Part shown: positions 54,892-63,084 of the stretch, in pieces
Numbering within the stretch: position 1 is the stretch's first letter
Layout of the letters: the number at the start of each line of letters is the position of its first letter
Source: UBA8199 sp964507045
Lineage (GTDB): Bacteria > Verrucomicrobiota > Verrucomicrobiia > Limisphaerales > UBA8199
DNA: 64,000 nucleotides
NCBI GenBank assembly: GCA_964507045.1
Contig: CAZDOO010000002.1
Span: 1-64,000, forward strand
Direction: 5' to 3'
Position numbers and translations under genes: made by a program
Notes under the pieces: generated by a model
Database searches by the model: none
The model's input: the letters and a program-made list of their open reading frames with translations, nothing else
Told to the model about the DNA's origin: nothing

Positions 54892-55418
54892 GCGCTGAGA
54901 GTAGCTGTGATCGCAGGCGATTTCAAGACCAACTCTGCGGCTGCGGTGGCCGGGCAGGGGTGCATCAAGCTCAGAACATGCCGCGCCCATGCGGGGAACA
55001 AGTCGGTCCTGGGTTACCTTTCGCGAGCCAGTTCATCCTGACCAGGATGAAAGAAGATAGCCGGAGGTCGCCCGGGGAAAGGGGGCGGCGACCTCCGGAA
55101 ACCGGCGCCTTTGACCCCACCACCCCGGATGGGGTGGCAGATAGTCCCGGGTGCTGTGCGTCTTCTGCATGCGGGTTGGTTCTGCCACCCCTTGCCGGGG
55201 TGGAACACCCTTTACCCCGCGTACCGGTGGTCGTTTCCCCCTGTCACCCCGAAACGACCGACCGGCTACCATCTGCCAACCCTGCCGGGTTGGTGCGGAG
55301 CGGAAACCGCAGGCAAAACCCCGCCAGACCGCGTCCTGGCTGTGGGCTTGATGCACCCCTGGCGGGCCGGAGATGCCCGTGCTCCTACGCGCCAGGCGGG
55401 GCCAAACAGCGCCGCTGG
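54892..55418. other. 527-bp intergenic region with an array of five hairpins
   Basis: No protein gene. Between 55032 and 55293 there are five separate perfect inverted repeats: 55032-55039/55044-55051 (8 bp), 55061-55072/55087-55098 (12 bp), 55120-55126/55131-55137 (7 bp, CCACCCC), 55185-55191/55197-55203 (7 bp, the same CCACCCC) and 55229-55237/55251-55259 (9 bp). A further CCAACCC/GGGTTGG pair follows at 55276-55293. Confidence 0.7.
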
Positions 55419-55859
55419 TTACTTGGCTGCCGGCTGCAGGCGAATCAGTCCGGCATCCAGGATCGGCTCACCCTTCCAAGTGTTGGTGTGCAGGTTGAGA
55501 TACGAGTAGTTGGTGAGAAACCGCTCGTAGCCGGCATGGTCAATAAAGAGCTGGACCGAGAACCAGCCGACCCCGCTAAAGGGGGCCAGCACCCGCTCGC
55601 TTTCCAGGACGAACCGGCCGTCGCGATCCGTTTGCACGGGGGGAGTGCTCTTGAGGATCTGGCCGCCTTTGGGCTGCGAGGTGCGGCTGTATTCCTCGCC
55701 CCGATCGCTGGTAATGATCTTCACCTTCGCCAGCGGCTGGCCGGTATCCGCGGCCACTACCCGGCCCATCATGCGAGGGGAGACGCACGGCGACAGTGGC
55801 CGCGACTGGCATCCTCCCAGTGTCAATGCAGCGAGGCACAGAACAATGGCTCTCTTCAT
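55419..55859 (-). CDS. Lipoprotein with carboxypeptidase-regulatory-like beta domain
   Basis: 146 residues. A lipobox LGGC, then a small beta-sandwich: MMGRVVAADTGQPLAKVKII, a Tyr-rich middle, and TDRDGRFVLE.. typical of regulatory-like (CarboxypepD_reg-type) domains that start with G.V.D..TG.PL..V. The C-terminal half (FSVQLFIDHAGYERFLTNYSY) continues the fold. Probably exposed in the periplasm or outer membrane. Function unknown. Confidence 0.75.
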   Translation of the reverse strand: MKRAIVLCLAALTLGGCQSRPLSPCVSPRMMGRVVAADTGQPLAKVKIITSDRGEEYSRTSQPKGGQILKSTPPVQTDRDGRFVLESERVLAPFSGVGWFSVQLFIDHAGYERFLTNYSYLNLHTNTWKGEPILDAGLIRLQPAAK

Positions 55860-55946
55860 GGGCGGAGGATAACAACGGTGCCCGCAGAAGGCAAAAGCCT
55901 TCTGGCCCCGTGCGGCGGCGCGCTTTGATGGGGATAGCTCTGCCGG

Positions 55947-58900
55947 CTATGGCCGGGAGATCCGCAGGCGGATATAGCCGGCGTCAGAGCCCGCTACCGG
56001 AGTGTTGTCGTGCGCCTGCAGCAAGGTCGCGGTGTTGACGTCCACCGTCGTCCCATTGGTGGTCCACACCCCGAGGATGTTGGTCGTCACTTCTACATGG
56101 AAGCTCACATCCGTGGCGTCGGGATTCTTCGGCGCCGTCAGGCGCAGGTGGCCGGTGAGGACGTCGCCAGCGACCGGGTCATTGGTTGCCACCAGCGGGT
56201 CCAGGCCGAGGGCGTACTTGAGCAGGTTGGGCATGCCGTCACTGGTCGCAATAGCCGTGTCGGCAGCGGGACCTTCATTGGCGGTAGTGCCAAAGTAGTG
56301 CAGCCGCCAGGCCTCGATCGGCATCAGGGTGGTAAAGACCTGGTCCTGTCCGGCGGCCGCCCCAATTACGTTGGTCGCGGTGAGCCGGAAATGATACGTC
56401 GTTCCGGGCAGCAGGTCTGAAATGCCCGCGTTGACCGCCTGAGTCACCGTACCGCTGAAGGTGCCACCGACGGGCGCGACGGACCCATAGCTGGAGGTCA
56501 GCCCGTATTCGAACTGTGCCGCGGCGGGCTGGCGGTTGGGGTTCAACAGGCCGTTGAGTGTCGCCGTGGTGGTGCTGATGCCGGTCGCCAGTTCGGTGGT
56601 TGCCGTCGGTGCCGCCGCCGGCAAAATGGTGGTGGGATCGCTCGCCGTGTTGTTTGACGTGATGCTTTCCCCGCCGCCCGAGACTACGACCAGGTTGGTA
56701 ACACTGGTCGGGGCGTTGGTCTGCACGTTCACCGTGAGGGTGATGGGCGGGTAACCGTCTCCTGCCGCCAGGGTATCGGAGCGCGTGCAGGTGAGATTGC
56801 CAGGATCGGCGGTCCAGCCAGTGCCGCTGAGATCAGTGGCGACTAGGCCCGGCGGCAGCGCGTTCGTGACGCTAACCGTGCCAGCCGTGGCGGCGGCGCC
56901 GCTGTTGGTGACGGTGATCGTGTAGGTGCGCCCGGTGTCGCCTTGGATGAAGTCGCCCGTGTGCGTCATGCTGATGGCGAGGTCAGCCGCCGGCGCAACC
57001 ACCTGCGAGACGGTGCCCTGGACAACGAAGTCAGCATTCGTGGAGTTCTCCACGTCGAAGATATACCAGGTTCCAGAGGAGCTGGTGCCACCCCAGTTGA
57101 CGATGCGGAAAGTGACGTTGGTGCCGGCCCCGACATTTTGCAGCAGCGGCACCACCGTCAGGTCAATGGGGCCAAGCGAGCCGCCGGTGTTGACGTTTGA
57201 AGGGTAGAAGAACGTGGCAACGTTGGTGAATTCACCGGACCCGATCTGGCATTGCAGCAGGCCGTTGGTGGCACCTGTTGCCGAGTGCCGGTAGTCGAAC
57301 TTGCTGATCGAGCTGAACGAAACCTTGTAGCCGGTGTTGGCGGCAATGCCGAAGGTGGCGAAGCGATTGTTGGTGATGGCCGCCAGGTAGTTCGTGTCAG
57401 TCCACGTATTGCCGCCCCAGGCCCGGTTGGCGGCGGTGCCATTGGTGCCGACGCCGCTGCCGCGCGTTAACCCAACCAGCGTGAGATTGGTCGCATGAGT
57501 AGTGGGCGCGAACGGCGAAGGCCCAAAGCCGTTGCTGCTGCTGGTCAGCGCGCTCATATCCCACTCGGCCAGGTTTACAAGGCTGCCGTTGCTCAGGGCG
57601 TTGATGGTGGTGGGGTCGTAGGCCGTGTTGTTGGCGAGGTTGGTTTCACCGCCTCCGGAGACAACGGCGATATTGGTCACACTGGCCGGCGCGTTGGTGG
57701 CCACGGTTACGGTGACCGTAATGGCCGGATAGGCTGAACCGACCAACAGGCTGTCCGAGCGCGTGCAGGTGAGCGCGGCCAGGTTGGTGGTCCAGCCGCT
57801 GCCGCTGATGCCGGTAGCCGTGAGCCCGGCGGGCAGCAAGTTGGTGACGGTGACAGAGCCGCTCGAAGCCACAGCGCCCGCGTTGGTGACGATGATGGTA
57901 TAAGTGTCGCCGCTGTCACCCTGCGTGAAGTTGCCGCTGTGGGTCACGCTGATTGCCAGGTCCGGGACGCCGGCAGACGCGGTGGTGAACGTTTGATCCA
58001 GCCCGGTCACCGACCCCAGCACATTGCTCGCGGCCAGCCGGAAATGGTAAGTGGTTGACGCGACCAGGCCCGTCACAGTTGCGCTCGCGGCCTGGGTCGT
58101 GGTGCCGGAGAAGCTGCCGGCGATGGAAGCGGTTGAGCCGTAGTTTGTGTCCAGGCCATAATTGAACCAGGCCACTGCCGGCTGGCCATTGGGATTAAGG
58201 GTGCCATTCAAAGTAACCACGGTCGCACCCACCCCGCTGGCCGTGCCGGTGCCGGCGATCGGCGGCGCCGCGGCGTTGATAGAGATGCTGTCGCTGGCGA
58301 TGTTATTGGCCGTGTTGGTCTCCCCGCCGCCGGAGACGGCGGCCACGTTGGTAACGCTGGTCGCGGCGTTCGCGGCCACGGCCACGGTCACACTGATGGC
58401 CGGGTAGACCGACCCCGTGGCCAGGGAATCGGAGCGTGTACAGGAGAGTGCGTCCGGACGCACCGTCCAGCCGGTGCCGCTCATGGCAATGGCCGTCAGC
58501 CCGGCGGGCAGCGTGTTGGTCACGCTCACAACGCCGCTCGACGCCGCCGTGCCGGCATTCGTGACGATGATCGTGCACGCGTTCCCGGTGTCGCCCTGCG
58601 TGAAGGTCCCCGTATGCGTTACCGTGACGGCCAGGTCCGGCGCGGCGCTGGTGCCCACACTGAAGCTGGCGGCGCTGGTCGCGTTGCCGCCGAGGCCGGC
58701 AACCGTAATCGAGCCCGACGTGGCACCGGCGGGCACGGTCGCCGTGATGTTCGTGAACGAATTAATGGTGAATGTCGCGCTGGTGCCATTGAAGGTGACG
58801 TTGGTGATGAAGCCCAGGTTCGTGCCGGCGAGGGTGACGGTGGTGCCGGTGTCACCGCCGGCCGGGGAAAAGCCGGCAAGGGTTGGCGCCGGGGCCGCTT

Positions 58901-59756
58901 GGCCGTCAACCTTGCTGCGCAGATTCCAGGCCAGGTTGTTCGGCAAAGCGCTAAAGAAGGTGAACCCCGTCTCGATCTCGATCGCGCGGGTGGTGGTCAC
59001 GAAGCTGCTCCATGGGCTGTTGTCGGCTGCGGTGGTGTTGGGGATCAACAGCGCGATGACGCGGATATTCTTGGGATTGGCATTGGTAATCCGGTGCAAG
59101 GCGTTGGTGTCGCCGCTGATGAGCGGCACCCCCACGACAACTTTCCAATTGTTGGACGAGAGGGCGACATGACCGTCGTCGAACACGAGGGGGCCAAAGG
59201 AACTGGGGCCGCAAGTAATCAGCAACTCCTGCGTGGAGAGGAGCGAACGGCAGTAGCTCTCGAAGTCGGCCCACACGCCCTGGTTCATCGCTGATGCCTG
59301 GGGGATGATATTCGACATGATGAACACCAGCTCGTTGTGGGGCACCGTATCGGTCCGGTCCGCCGACGGGCACATGTGGCCCCGGTCGTAACTGGTGCCG
59401 TTGTAGGTGCCAAAAGTGCTGGTGGGTACGGGATAGAAACTCGGCGGCAGGTTGGTATCCACCGCCCAGGCGTCAGTGCGTCCACTGGAGCCGACATCGC
59501 TCGCAGTCAGGTCCCAGCTCACCCAGTTCGCCTGGCCGTAGTAATCGCTGTAGTCAATGGCCTCAACCGAGCGTTTGATCAGGTAATGATAGTGATTGCT
59601 GGGGTCATTCGTGGCGCCGCTGGGATTGCCAAGTTGCATTTGCAGCTCGGCATCAATGTAAGCGAAGGCGGGCAGGGTGGCGAGAACCAGCGCCCACGCG
59701 CCAGCAAGCGCTTTCGGGAGCCGGTGCGACAATAACTTGCGGATAATAACTTTCAC
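55947..59756 (-). CDS. Very large secreted NUC1-type nuclease with IPT/TIG, DUF11 and FN3-like repeats
   Basis: 1269 residues from the GTG at 59756 (VKVIIRKLLSHRLPKALAG); another GTG at 59822 is possible. After the signal peptide, residues about 40-290 are a DNA/RNA non-specific endonuclease domain: the catalytic DRGHM motif in YDRGHMCPSADRT, NIIPQASAMNQGVW, and ITCGPSSFG. Then one IPT/TIG domain (PTLAGFSPAGGDTGTTVTLAG), three DUF11 domains beginning PDLAVTVTHTGTFTQGDTG, two FN3-like segments (TLNGTLNPNGQPAVAWFNYG), a 170-residue binding-like domain with SALTSSSNGFGPSPF, and a C-terminal NLLKYALGLDPL tail. A cell-surface or secreted DNase for nutrient scavenging or competition is plausible. 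Confidence 0.88.
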   Translation of the reverse strand: MKVIIRKLLSHRLPKALAGAWALVLATLPAFAYIDAELQMQLGNPSGATNDPSNHYHYLIKRSVEAIDYSDYYGQANWVSWDLTASDVGSSGRTDAWAVDTNLPPSFYPVPTSTFGTYNGTSYDRGHMCPSADRTDTVPHNELVFIMSNIIPQASAMNQGVWADFESYCRSLLSTQELLITCGPSSFGPLVFDDGHVALSSNNWKVVVGVPLISGDTNALHRITNANPKNIRVIALLIPNTTAADNSPWSSFVTTTRAIEIETGFTFFSALPNNLAWNLRSKVDGQAAPAPTLAGFSPAGGDTGTTVTLAGTNLGFITNVTFNGTSATFTINSFTNITATVPAGATSGSITVAGLGGNATSAASFSVGTSAAPDLAVTVTHTGTFTQGDTGNACTIIVTNAGTAASSGVVSVTNTLPAGLTAIAMSGTGWTVRPDALSCTRSDSLATGSVYPAISVTVAVAANAATSVTNVAAVSGGGETNTANNIASDSISINAAAPPIAGTGTASGVGATVVTLNGTLNPNGQPAVAWFNYGLDTNYGSTASIAGSFSGTTTQAASATVTGLVASTTYHFRLAASNVLGSVTGLDQTFTTASAGVPDLAISVTHSGNFTQGDSGDTYTIIVTNAGAVASSGSVTVTNLLPAGLTATGISGSGWTTNLAALTCTRSDSLLVGSAYPAITVTVTVATNAPASVTNIAVVSGGGETNLANNTAYDPTTINALSNGSLVNLAEWDMSALTSSSNGFGPSPFAPTTHATNLTLVGLTRGSGVGTNGTAANRAWGGNTWTDTNYLAAITNNRFATFGIAANTGYKVSFSSISKFDYRHSATGATNGLLQCQIGSGEFTNVATFFYPSNVNTGGSLGPIDLTVVPLLQNVGAGTNVTFRIVNWGGTSSSGTWYIFDVENSTNADFVVQGTVSQVVAPAADLAISMTHTGDFIQGDTGRTYTITVTNSGAAATAGTVSVTNALPPGLVATDLSGTGWTADPGNLTCTRSDTLAAGDGYPPITLTVNVQTNAPTSVTNLVVVSGGGESITSNNTASDPTTILPAAAPTATTELATGISTTTATLNGLLNPNRQPAAAQFEYGLTSSYGSVAPVGGTFSGTVTQAVNAGISDLLPGTTYHFRLTATNVIGAAAGQDQVFTTLMPIEAWRLHYFGTTANEGPAADTAIATSDGMPNLLKYALGLDPLVATNDPVAGDVLTGHLRLTAPKNPDATDVSFHVEVTTNILGVWTTNGTTVDVNTATLLQAHDNTPVAGSDAGYIRLRISRP

Positions 59757-59937
59757 GGGGCAGGGAAGGGCGTAGCTAGGAGGTAAGAGTTCTTTGCTAT
59801 TTACTGCTAAATGTGTCGCCACGCGTACAGATATACTATTCTATACGCTGCCAGAGTCCGTGCCGCAAGTCAGTATTCGGGGGATTCCCAATGCCGGGAG
59901 GATTGTGGCTCCGCGCTGCGTCGCGGCTGCGGGCGGC

Positions 59938-60642
59938 CTATGGCTGCGGTTGGCGCGGATCAAAGCACTGCCAGATCGGCAGGCCCTTATACACCAAGCC
60001 GGTATTCCTCATCCGCACCATGGTTTGGGCCTTGGTCTTCTGCACCGACTCGTCGCAGGCCTTTTGGAGTTGGGCGCGGGTGGCCTGCAGGGCGTGCAGG
60101 TTGCTCTGTTCGGCATTAACGCGCGCCCGTTCCGCGGCCACCGTGCGCCGCTGGCGCGGTGCCACCGAACCTTTTGTTGGCAGCGCCTCCTTGGCCTCCT
60201 GCACGACGCGGGTTTCGCGTTCGATCTGTTGCGTGAGGTCGTCAAGCCGCGCGAATTGCTGGTTTCGGCCCGCCAGGACCGTCTCCACCGATGCCGGGAG
60301 CAGCCGGACGAAGATGCCGCCGGCAGCGCCGGTCCCGCGCACGTCGCATCTCTTGAAGGGTCCCGCCGATTGTGACGCGTAGAGCCTGACGACCTCGATT
60401 TCCTTCCATTGTTGCGCCTGTTCCCGCGCCAGAAAGGTGCGATCGGCCTGGGATAGGCTCGCGATGGGGACGGACACCGTCTTGCCATTGGCATCCTTCA
60501 GCGTCACGGCGTTGGCCGTAAAGCCGGCTATCTCCCCCTGCATCGTCTTGCCGGATTCCGCAAAGGTCCACGTCCGCATTTCCGCCGGGGTAACCACGGT
60601 TGTGGCCAGCAGCAATGCCAACATTCGCAGCAGGGTTCTCAT
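59938..60642 (-). CDS. Secreted SHD1-domain protein
   Basis: 234 residues from the ATG at 60642 (MRTLLRMLALLLATTVVTPA, a signal peptide). Residues about 22-75 are an SHD1-like (Sla1 homology) domain: RTWTFAESGKTMQGEIAGFTANAVTLKDANGKTVSVPIASLSQADRTFL, shown in pieces here as RTWTFAESG, VTLKDANGK and LSQADRTFL. The rest is charged and partly coiled-coil (ERARVNAEQSNLHALQATRA). SHD1 proteins are frequent in Planctomycetes and Verrucomicrobia and have no settled role there. The start codon lies 11 nt after the CCA end of tRNA-Gln on the same strand, so a joint transcript is likely. Confidence 0.8.
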   Translation of the reverse strand: MRTLLRMLALLLATTVVTPAEMRTWTFAESGKTMQGEIAGFTANAVTLKDANGKTVSVPIASLSQADRTFLAREQAQQWKEIEVVRLYASQSAGPFKRCDVRGTGAAGGIFVRLLPASVETVLAGRNQQFARLDDLTQQIERETRVVQEAKEALPTKGSVAPRQRRTVAAERARVNAEQSNLHALQATRAQLQKACDESVQKTKAQTMVRMRNTGLVYKGLPIWQCFDPRQPQP

Positions 60643-60653
60643 AAGCCAGGAAT

Positions 60654-60727
60654 TGGCTGTCCGGCATGGATTCGAACCATGACAAAGAGCTCCAAAGACT
60701 CTTGTGCTACCATTACACCACCGGACA
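60654..60727 (-). tRNA. tRNA-Gln (anticodon TTG)
   Basis: 74 nt with encoded GCCA end. Acceptor TGTCCGG pairs perfectly with CCGGACA; D-arm GTGT/GCAC with AATGGTA loop; anticodon stem AGAGT/GCTCT with loop CTTTGGA, giving TTG; T-arm ATGG/CCAT with TTCGAAT. Sits 11 nt before the SHD1 gene. Confidence 0.94.
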
Positions 60728-60964
60728 TGGTGCGCATAAGCTAGCCGCAGGGCGACCCCGGCGCAAAGGAAAAAACCCTTCTCCCGCCATGTGGGACAAG
60801 CCAAGACCTGGGTAGTATTGGCAATCCCTGTGCCGTAACAGCGGCGCTTCAGTCCCCCTTTACGCTCCTCCAAACGGATGGTGTTCAAACAGGCTTACTG
60901 TTCGGTGGCCGCGACCGGCCTGGTTGCGGCGAACAGCCATGCCCCCCACCGTCCCCATGGCTTA

Positions 60965-61055
60965 CCCCTCCGTTACCTCACCGTTACCTCACCGTAGTAC
61001 CTCTGCAAACCTTGCAGAGGTACTACGGTGAGGTAACGGTGAGGAGACGGTGGGG
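60965..61055. repeat. Long hairpin made of 11-bp units, copy 2 of the CCTCACCGT family
   Basis: The 33-bp arms 60976-61008 and 61012-61044 are perfect reverse complements around a 3-nt loop. Left units start 11 bp apart at 60965, 60976, 60987 and 60998 (CCCCTCCGTTA, CCTCACCGTTA, CCTCACCGTAG, TACCTCTGCAA). Right units are TTGCAGAGGTA, CTACGGTGAGG, TAACGGTGAGG and AGACGGTGGGG. The apex (ACCTCTGCAA and its complement) matches copy 1 at 27981. Confidence 0.92.
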
Positions 61056-61290
61056 TGAGCCGGGGGAGAGCCGGAGGTGGCGGCGGGCGCCTGGCTTGGC
61101 TCGGTTTTGCCAAAAGGGGGCTTGGGCTCGGTTGATCAGGGCCATTTCCGGGCATTTTCGGCCTCCGGCAGCCGCGCCGGTCATTTACAGGGCTATGACC
61201 CCACTGTGCCATTTTGGCTCAGTTCCGGAGCGGATGTCCTGGTGGCCGCTTGGGGCCGGAGAGGTTACAGGTATCCGCCTGCCACTGGAA

Positions 61291-61332
61291 GATGAACATC
61301 GAACATCCAACGCCGAACCTCGAACCTTGAAC
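61291..61332. repeat. Degenerate GAACATC/GAACCTC repeat, left arm
   Basis: Tract of GAACATCGAACATCCAAC type units of about 8-9 bp, with its inverse near 61442-61476. In one frame it encodes EHRTSNAEPRTLN, a low-complexity signature rather than a gene. Confidence 0.55.
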
Positions 61333-61441
61333 TGCCCGGCTATCGGGCAACCGTTCCACCAGTCGAATGATTCTCGCGGGGTATTCCAGCAGCCGCTCCT
61401 CCAGGTCATAATCCGCCTTCATCCTGCTGCTCCCTCCTTTC

Positions 61442-61476
61442 GGTTCAGTGTTCGATGTTCGATGTTCAGTGTTCGA
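61442..61476. repeat. Degenerate GTTCGAT repeat, right arm
   Basis: TGTTCGATGTTCGATGTTC tract, complementary in type to 61291-61332 and 110 bp away. The pair makes an inverted low-complexity repeat like that between proB and mazG. Confidence 0.55.
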
Positions 61477-61548
61477 CCGCCCGGTGGGGACAAGCCCCAG
61501 CCGCTTACTTTCCCCCTATAGTCCGGGAGTCGTGGGTTCAGCGGTTCA

Positions 61549-61648
61549 GTTCAACGGCAGTGTATCCGCCATGCCGGCCATCACCGGTCAGGGCAATTTG
61601 TACGCTTGTCGCCGGCCGGCACGGCGGATACACTGTCTCAGGTTAGGT
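61549..61648 (+). other. attC-like structured site before a low-GC gene
   Basis: Two 22-bp arms (61558-61579 and 61614-61635) are inverted with one mismatch around a 34-nt spacer. A RYYYAAC box (GTTCAAC, 61549-61555) lies just outside the left arm and a GTTRRRY box (GTTAGGT, 61642-61648) just outside the right. The next gene starts six bases after. These are features of integron attC sites, but the box-to-arm spacing (2 and 6 nt) is uneven and no integrase is in the window. Confidence 0.35.
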
Positions 61649-61654
61649 GGCATC

Positions 61655-61969
61655 ATGTACTTGGCAACTCGCATAGGATTGGTTGTAGGTCCGCTCCTCG
61701 CTGTACCTGTTGTGACTTCAGTTTATACGTACCTGAACATTGATAGACGACTGTTTGTTAAACGCCTTGGATGCGGATGTGGTCCATTTTTCAACACGAA
61801 CCATTTGAGTCTTTCGGTTTGTTTGCTGCTCTTGGTTGGTGCCGGCGCGTCTTGGTGGATCGCTTCGCGTGGGGTGGGATGGTGCTGGCGCATGCTTGGT
61901 GTGGCGGGATTTCTTGGATGGAGTTTCATTTTCTTGCGAGCGTTCATGTTCCACAACGGCTGGCTTTGA
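61655..61969 (+). CDS. Small multi-helix membrane protein
   Basis: 104 residues from the ATG at 61655. Three hydrophobic helices: IGLVVGPLLAVPVVTSVYTYL, LSLSVCLLLLVGAGASWWIA and WRMLGVAGFLGWSFIFLRAF, with a Cys/Gly-rich loop (RLGCGCGPFF) between the first two. Base composition is clearly lower in GC than the surrounding genome. It starts right after the attC-like site and precedes another small low-GC gene by 21 bp. Family unknown. Confidence 0.65.
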   Translation: MYLATRIGLVVGPLLAVPVVTSVYTYLNIDRRLFVKRLGCGCGPFFNTNHLSLSVCLLLLVGAGASWWIASRGVGWCWRMLGVAGFLGWSFIFLRAFMFHNGWL

Positions 61970-61990
61970 CCTAGACGAGGACGTGCTTTT

Positions 61991-62509
61991 ATGACATTCA
62001 TGCGTGCTTTCATAATCTTGCTCGTTCTGTCATTGCCGGGAGCGTTTATCGTCGCAAACGCCCTAAAACCGAAGGAATGTGTGACTGTTGCAGTTCAAGG
62101 GCTCGACACACATTACTGTTACCGGGACACCAATCTTCAAGCGGTAGCAGTGCTTATCAGCAATTTAGGTCCTCACGTTCTCCACTTTGACGTGGCTCTA
62201 CAAACAAGAGACCGCCCTTGGTGGGCGCATCCGCGATTTACTGAACAGTTCTTCTTTGATGACGGACCAACTGAGCTTCGGCCATTGAGTGAACGTATCT
62301 TTCATCTACCGATTCCGCTTTCGCCATCACAGCATCCGTGGCGTGTTATGGTGACCTGCCATCGGTACAATAAGGATCTGAGTAAGACGGAGAGATTTTG
62401 TTTCCTTTTAAGCTCCTGGCTCTCTCCCGATATCGCCTATCATTACTCTTTCGTAAGTAAAGTGCTGCCACCTATCTATCAAGCCCGCGCCGTCAATAGG
62501 CAACAGTAA
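61991..62509 (+). CDS. Secreted or membrane-anchored small protein, low GC
   Basis: 172 residues with an N-terminal signal anchor (MRAFIILLVLSLPGAFIVANA, an alternative start at 62000). The remainder looks like a small beta-rich domain with CVTVAVQGLDTHYCY and VAVLISNLGPHVLHFDVALQ. The last ten codons (YQARAVNRQQ) lie inside repeat copy 62480-62568, so the C-terminus is repeat-derived. Family unknown. Confidence 0.65.
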   Translation: MTFMRAFIILLVLSLPGAFIVANALKPKECVTVAVQGLDTHYCYRDTNLQAVAVLISNLGPHVLHFDVALQTRDRPWWAHPRFTEQFFFDDGPTELRPLSERIFHLPIPLSPSQHPWRVMVTCHRYNKDLSKTERFCFLLSSWLSPDIAYHYSFVSKVLPPIYQARAVNRQQ

Positions 62510-62568
62510 TTTTTTGCGGAGGGCTGAAAGCCGTTCGTTTAGCGGACCTCGAAGCGGGAACTCCGGCT
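62480..62568. repeat. Direct repeat of about 90 bp, copy 1
   Basis: Matches 63085-63171 with scattered substitutions and one or two single-base gaps; both contain TTTTTGCGGAGGGCTGAAAG and end GGGAACTCCGGCT. Copy 1 overlaps the end of the gene at 61991-62509. The two copies bracket an antitoxin with an eroded toxin. Confidence 0.85.
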
Positions 62569-62768
62569 TAGTTTTCAGTTAGGCAGCTCGGGCTGAGGAG
62601 TCCGGCTAAACATCTATTCGGGCTCAATCGGGTTCGGCGTAGCGCGAGCCGCACCGGACCTGCCAGCGCGGCGATCAGACGTCCGCCGTCGCGGCCTAGA
62701 AAGGGCTCACGTTGAGCGTTGGTTGCGAAAAGCTCGCCTTCCTGAACGTTTTCAGGTATGGTTTGCTT
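62569..62768. other. Accessory intergenic stretch before the antitoxin gene
   Basis: 200 bp with no gene. A GTTAGGC heptamer lies at 62578-62584, and a short TCGGGCT-type repeat near 62588-62640. Nothing else recognised. Confidence 0.35.
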
Positions 62769-62990
62769 ATGAGTATTGACCAGATTGCTGCTGAGGCCCT
62801 GCGACTCTCACCGTCACAGCGTGCTGTGCTGGCAGAGTCGCTTTGGGAGAGCCTCGCAGACCCGTTCGAGGTTGTCGGAACCGACGAGTCCTCTACCATC
62901 CAGCTTGCCGCCGAGCGCGACCGTCAGATCGAGGCCGGGGAGGTCCAGGCCATCTCTCACGAGACATTGATGTCGAGGCTCCGCCGATGA
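62769..62990 (+). CDS. Antitoxin of the Unstab_antitox (TIGR02574-type) family
   Basis: 73 residues from the ATG at 62769, normal length. Family pattern: IAAEALRLSPSQRAVLAESLWESL near the start, then a linker and AAERDRQIEAGEVQAISHETLMSRLRR at the end. Such antitoxins pair with RelE/ParE-type toxins encoded immediately downstream with overlapping ATGA, exactly the arrangement seen here at 62987, although the toxin is broken. An upstream frame extends to 62712 but the internal start fits the family. Confidence 0.85.
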   Translation: MSIDQIAAEALRLSPSQRAVLAESLWESLADPFEVVGTDESSTIQLAAERDRQIEAGEVQAISHETLMSRLRR

Positions 62991-63071
62991 AGGTGGAGCG
63001 CAGACCGTTTGCGGGTCACAGTAGTCAAGCATCAGCGTCGTCACCCGGAGTATGGCAGAGCTCGAGAATAG
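62987..63071 (+). pseudogene. Internally deleted RelE/ParE-type toxin
   Basis: The toxin's ATG overlaps the antitoxin stop (ATGA at 62987-62990), giving MKVERRP. After about seven codons a different frame gives LRVTVVKHQRRHPEYGRARE followed by a TAG at 63069-63071, a good match to the C-terminal strand and tail of RelE/ParE proteins. A whole toxin would need about 95 codons; here about 28 remain, so roughly 65-70 central codons are lost plus a frame change. The toxin is almost certainly inactive. Confidence 0.6.
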
Positions 63072-63084
63072 GCCCAACACCTGC

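Larger units (their letters stand above)
60728..61654. other. 927-bp intergenic region rich in repeats
   Basis: No supported protein gene. It contains an 11-bp-unit hairpin (60965-61055), an inverted pair of short degenerate repeats (61291-61332 and 61442-61476), and an attC-like structure (61549-61648). Confidence 0.6.

Noticed and set aside
60643..60888. Upstream extension of the SHD1 frame
   Set aside because: It would translate through tRNA-Gln; the ATG at 60642 opens a signal peptide.
62578..62584. GTTAGGC heptamer as a second attC end
   Set aside because: No matching RYYYAAC box or paired arms upstream, so a chance match is likely.
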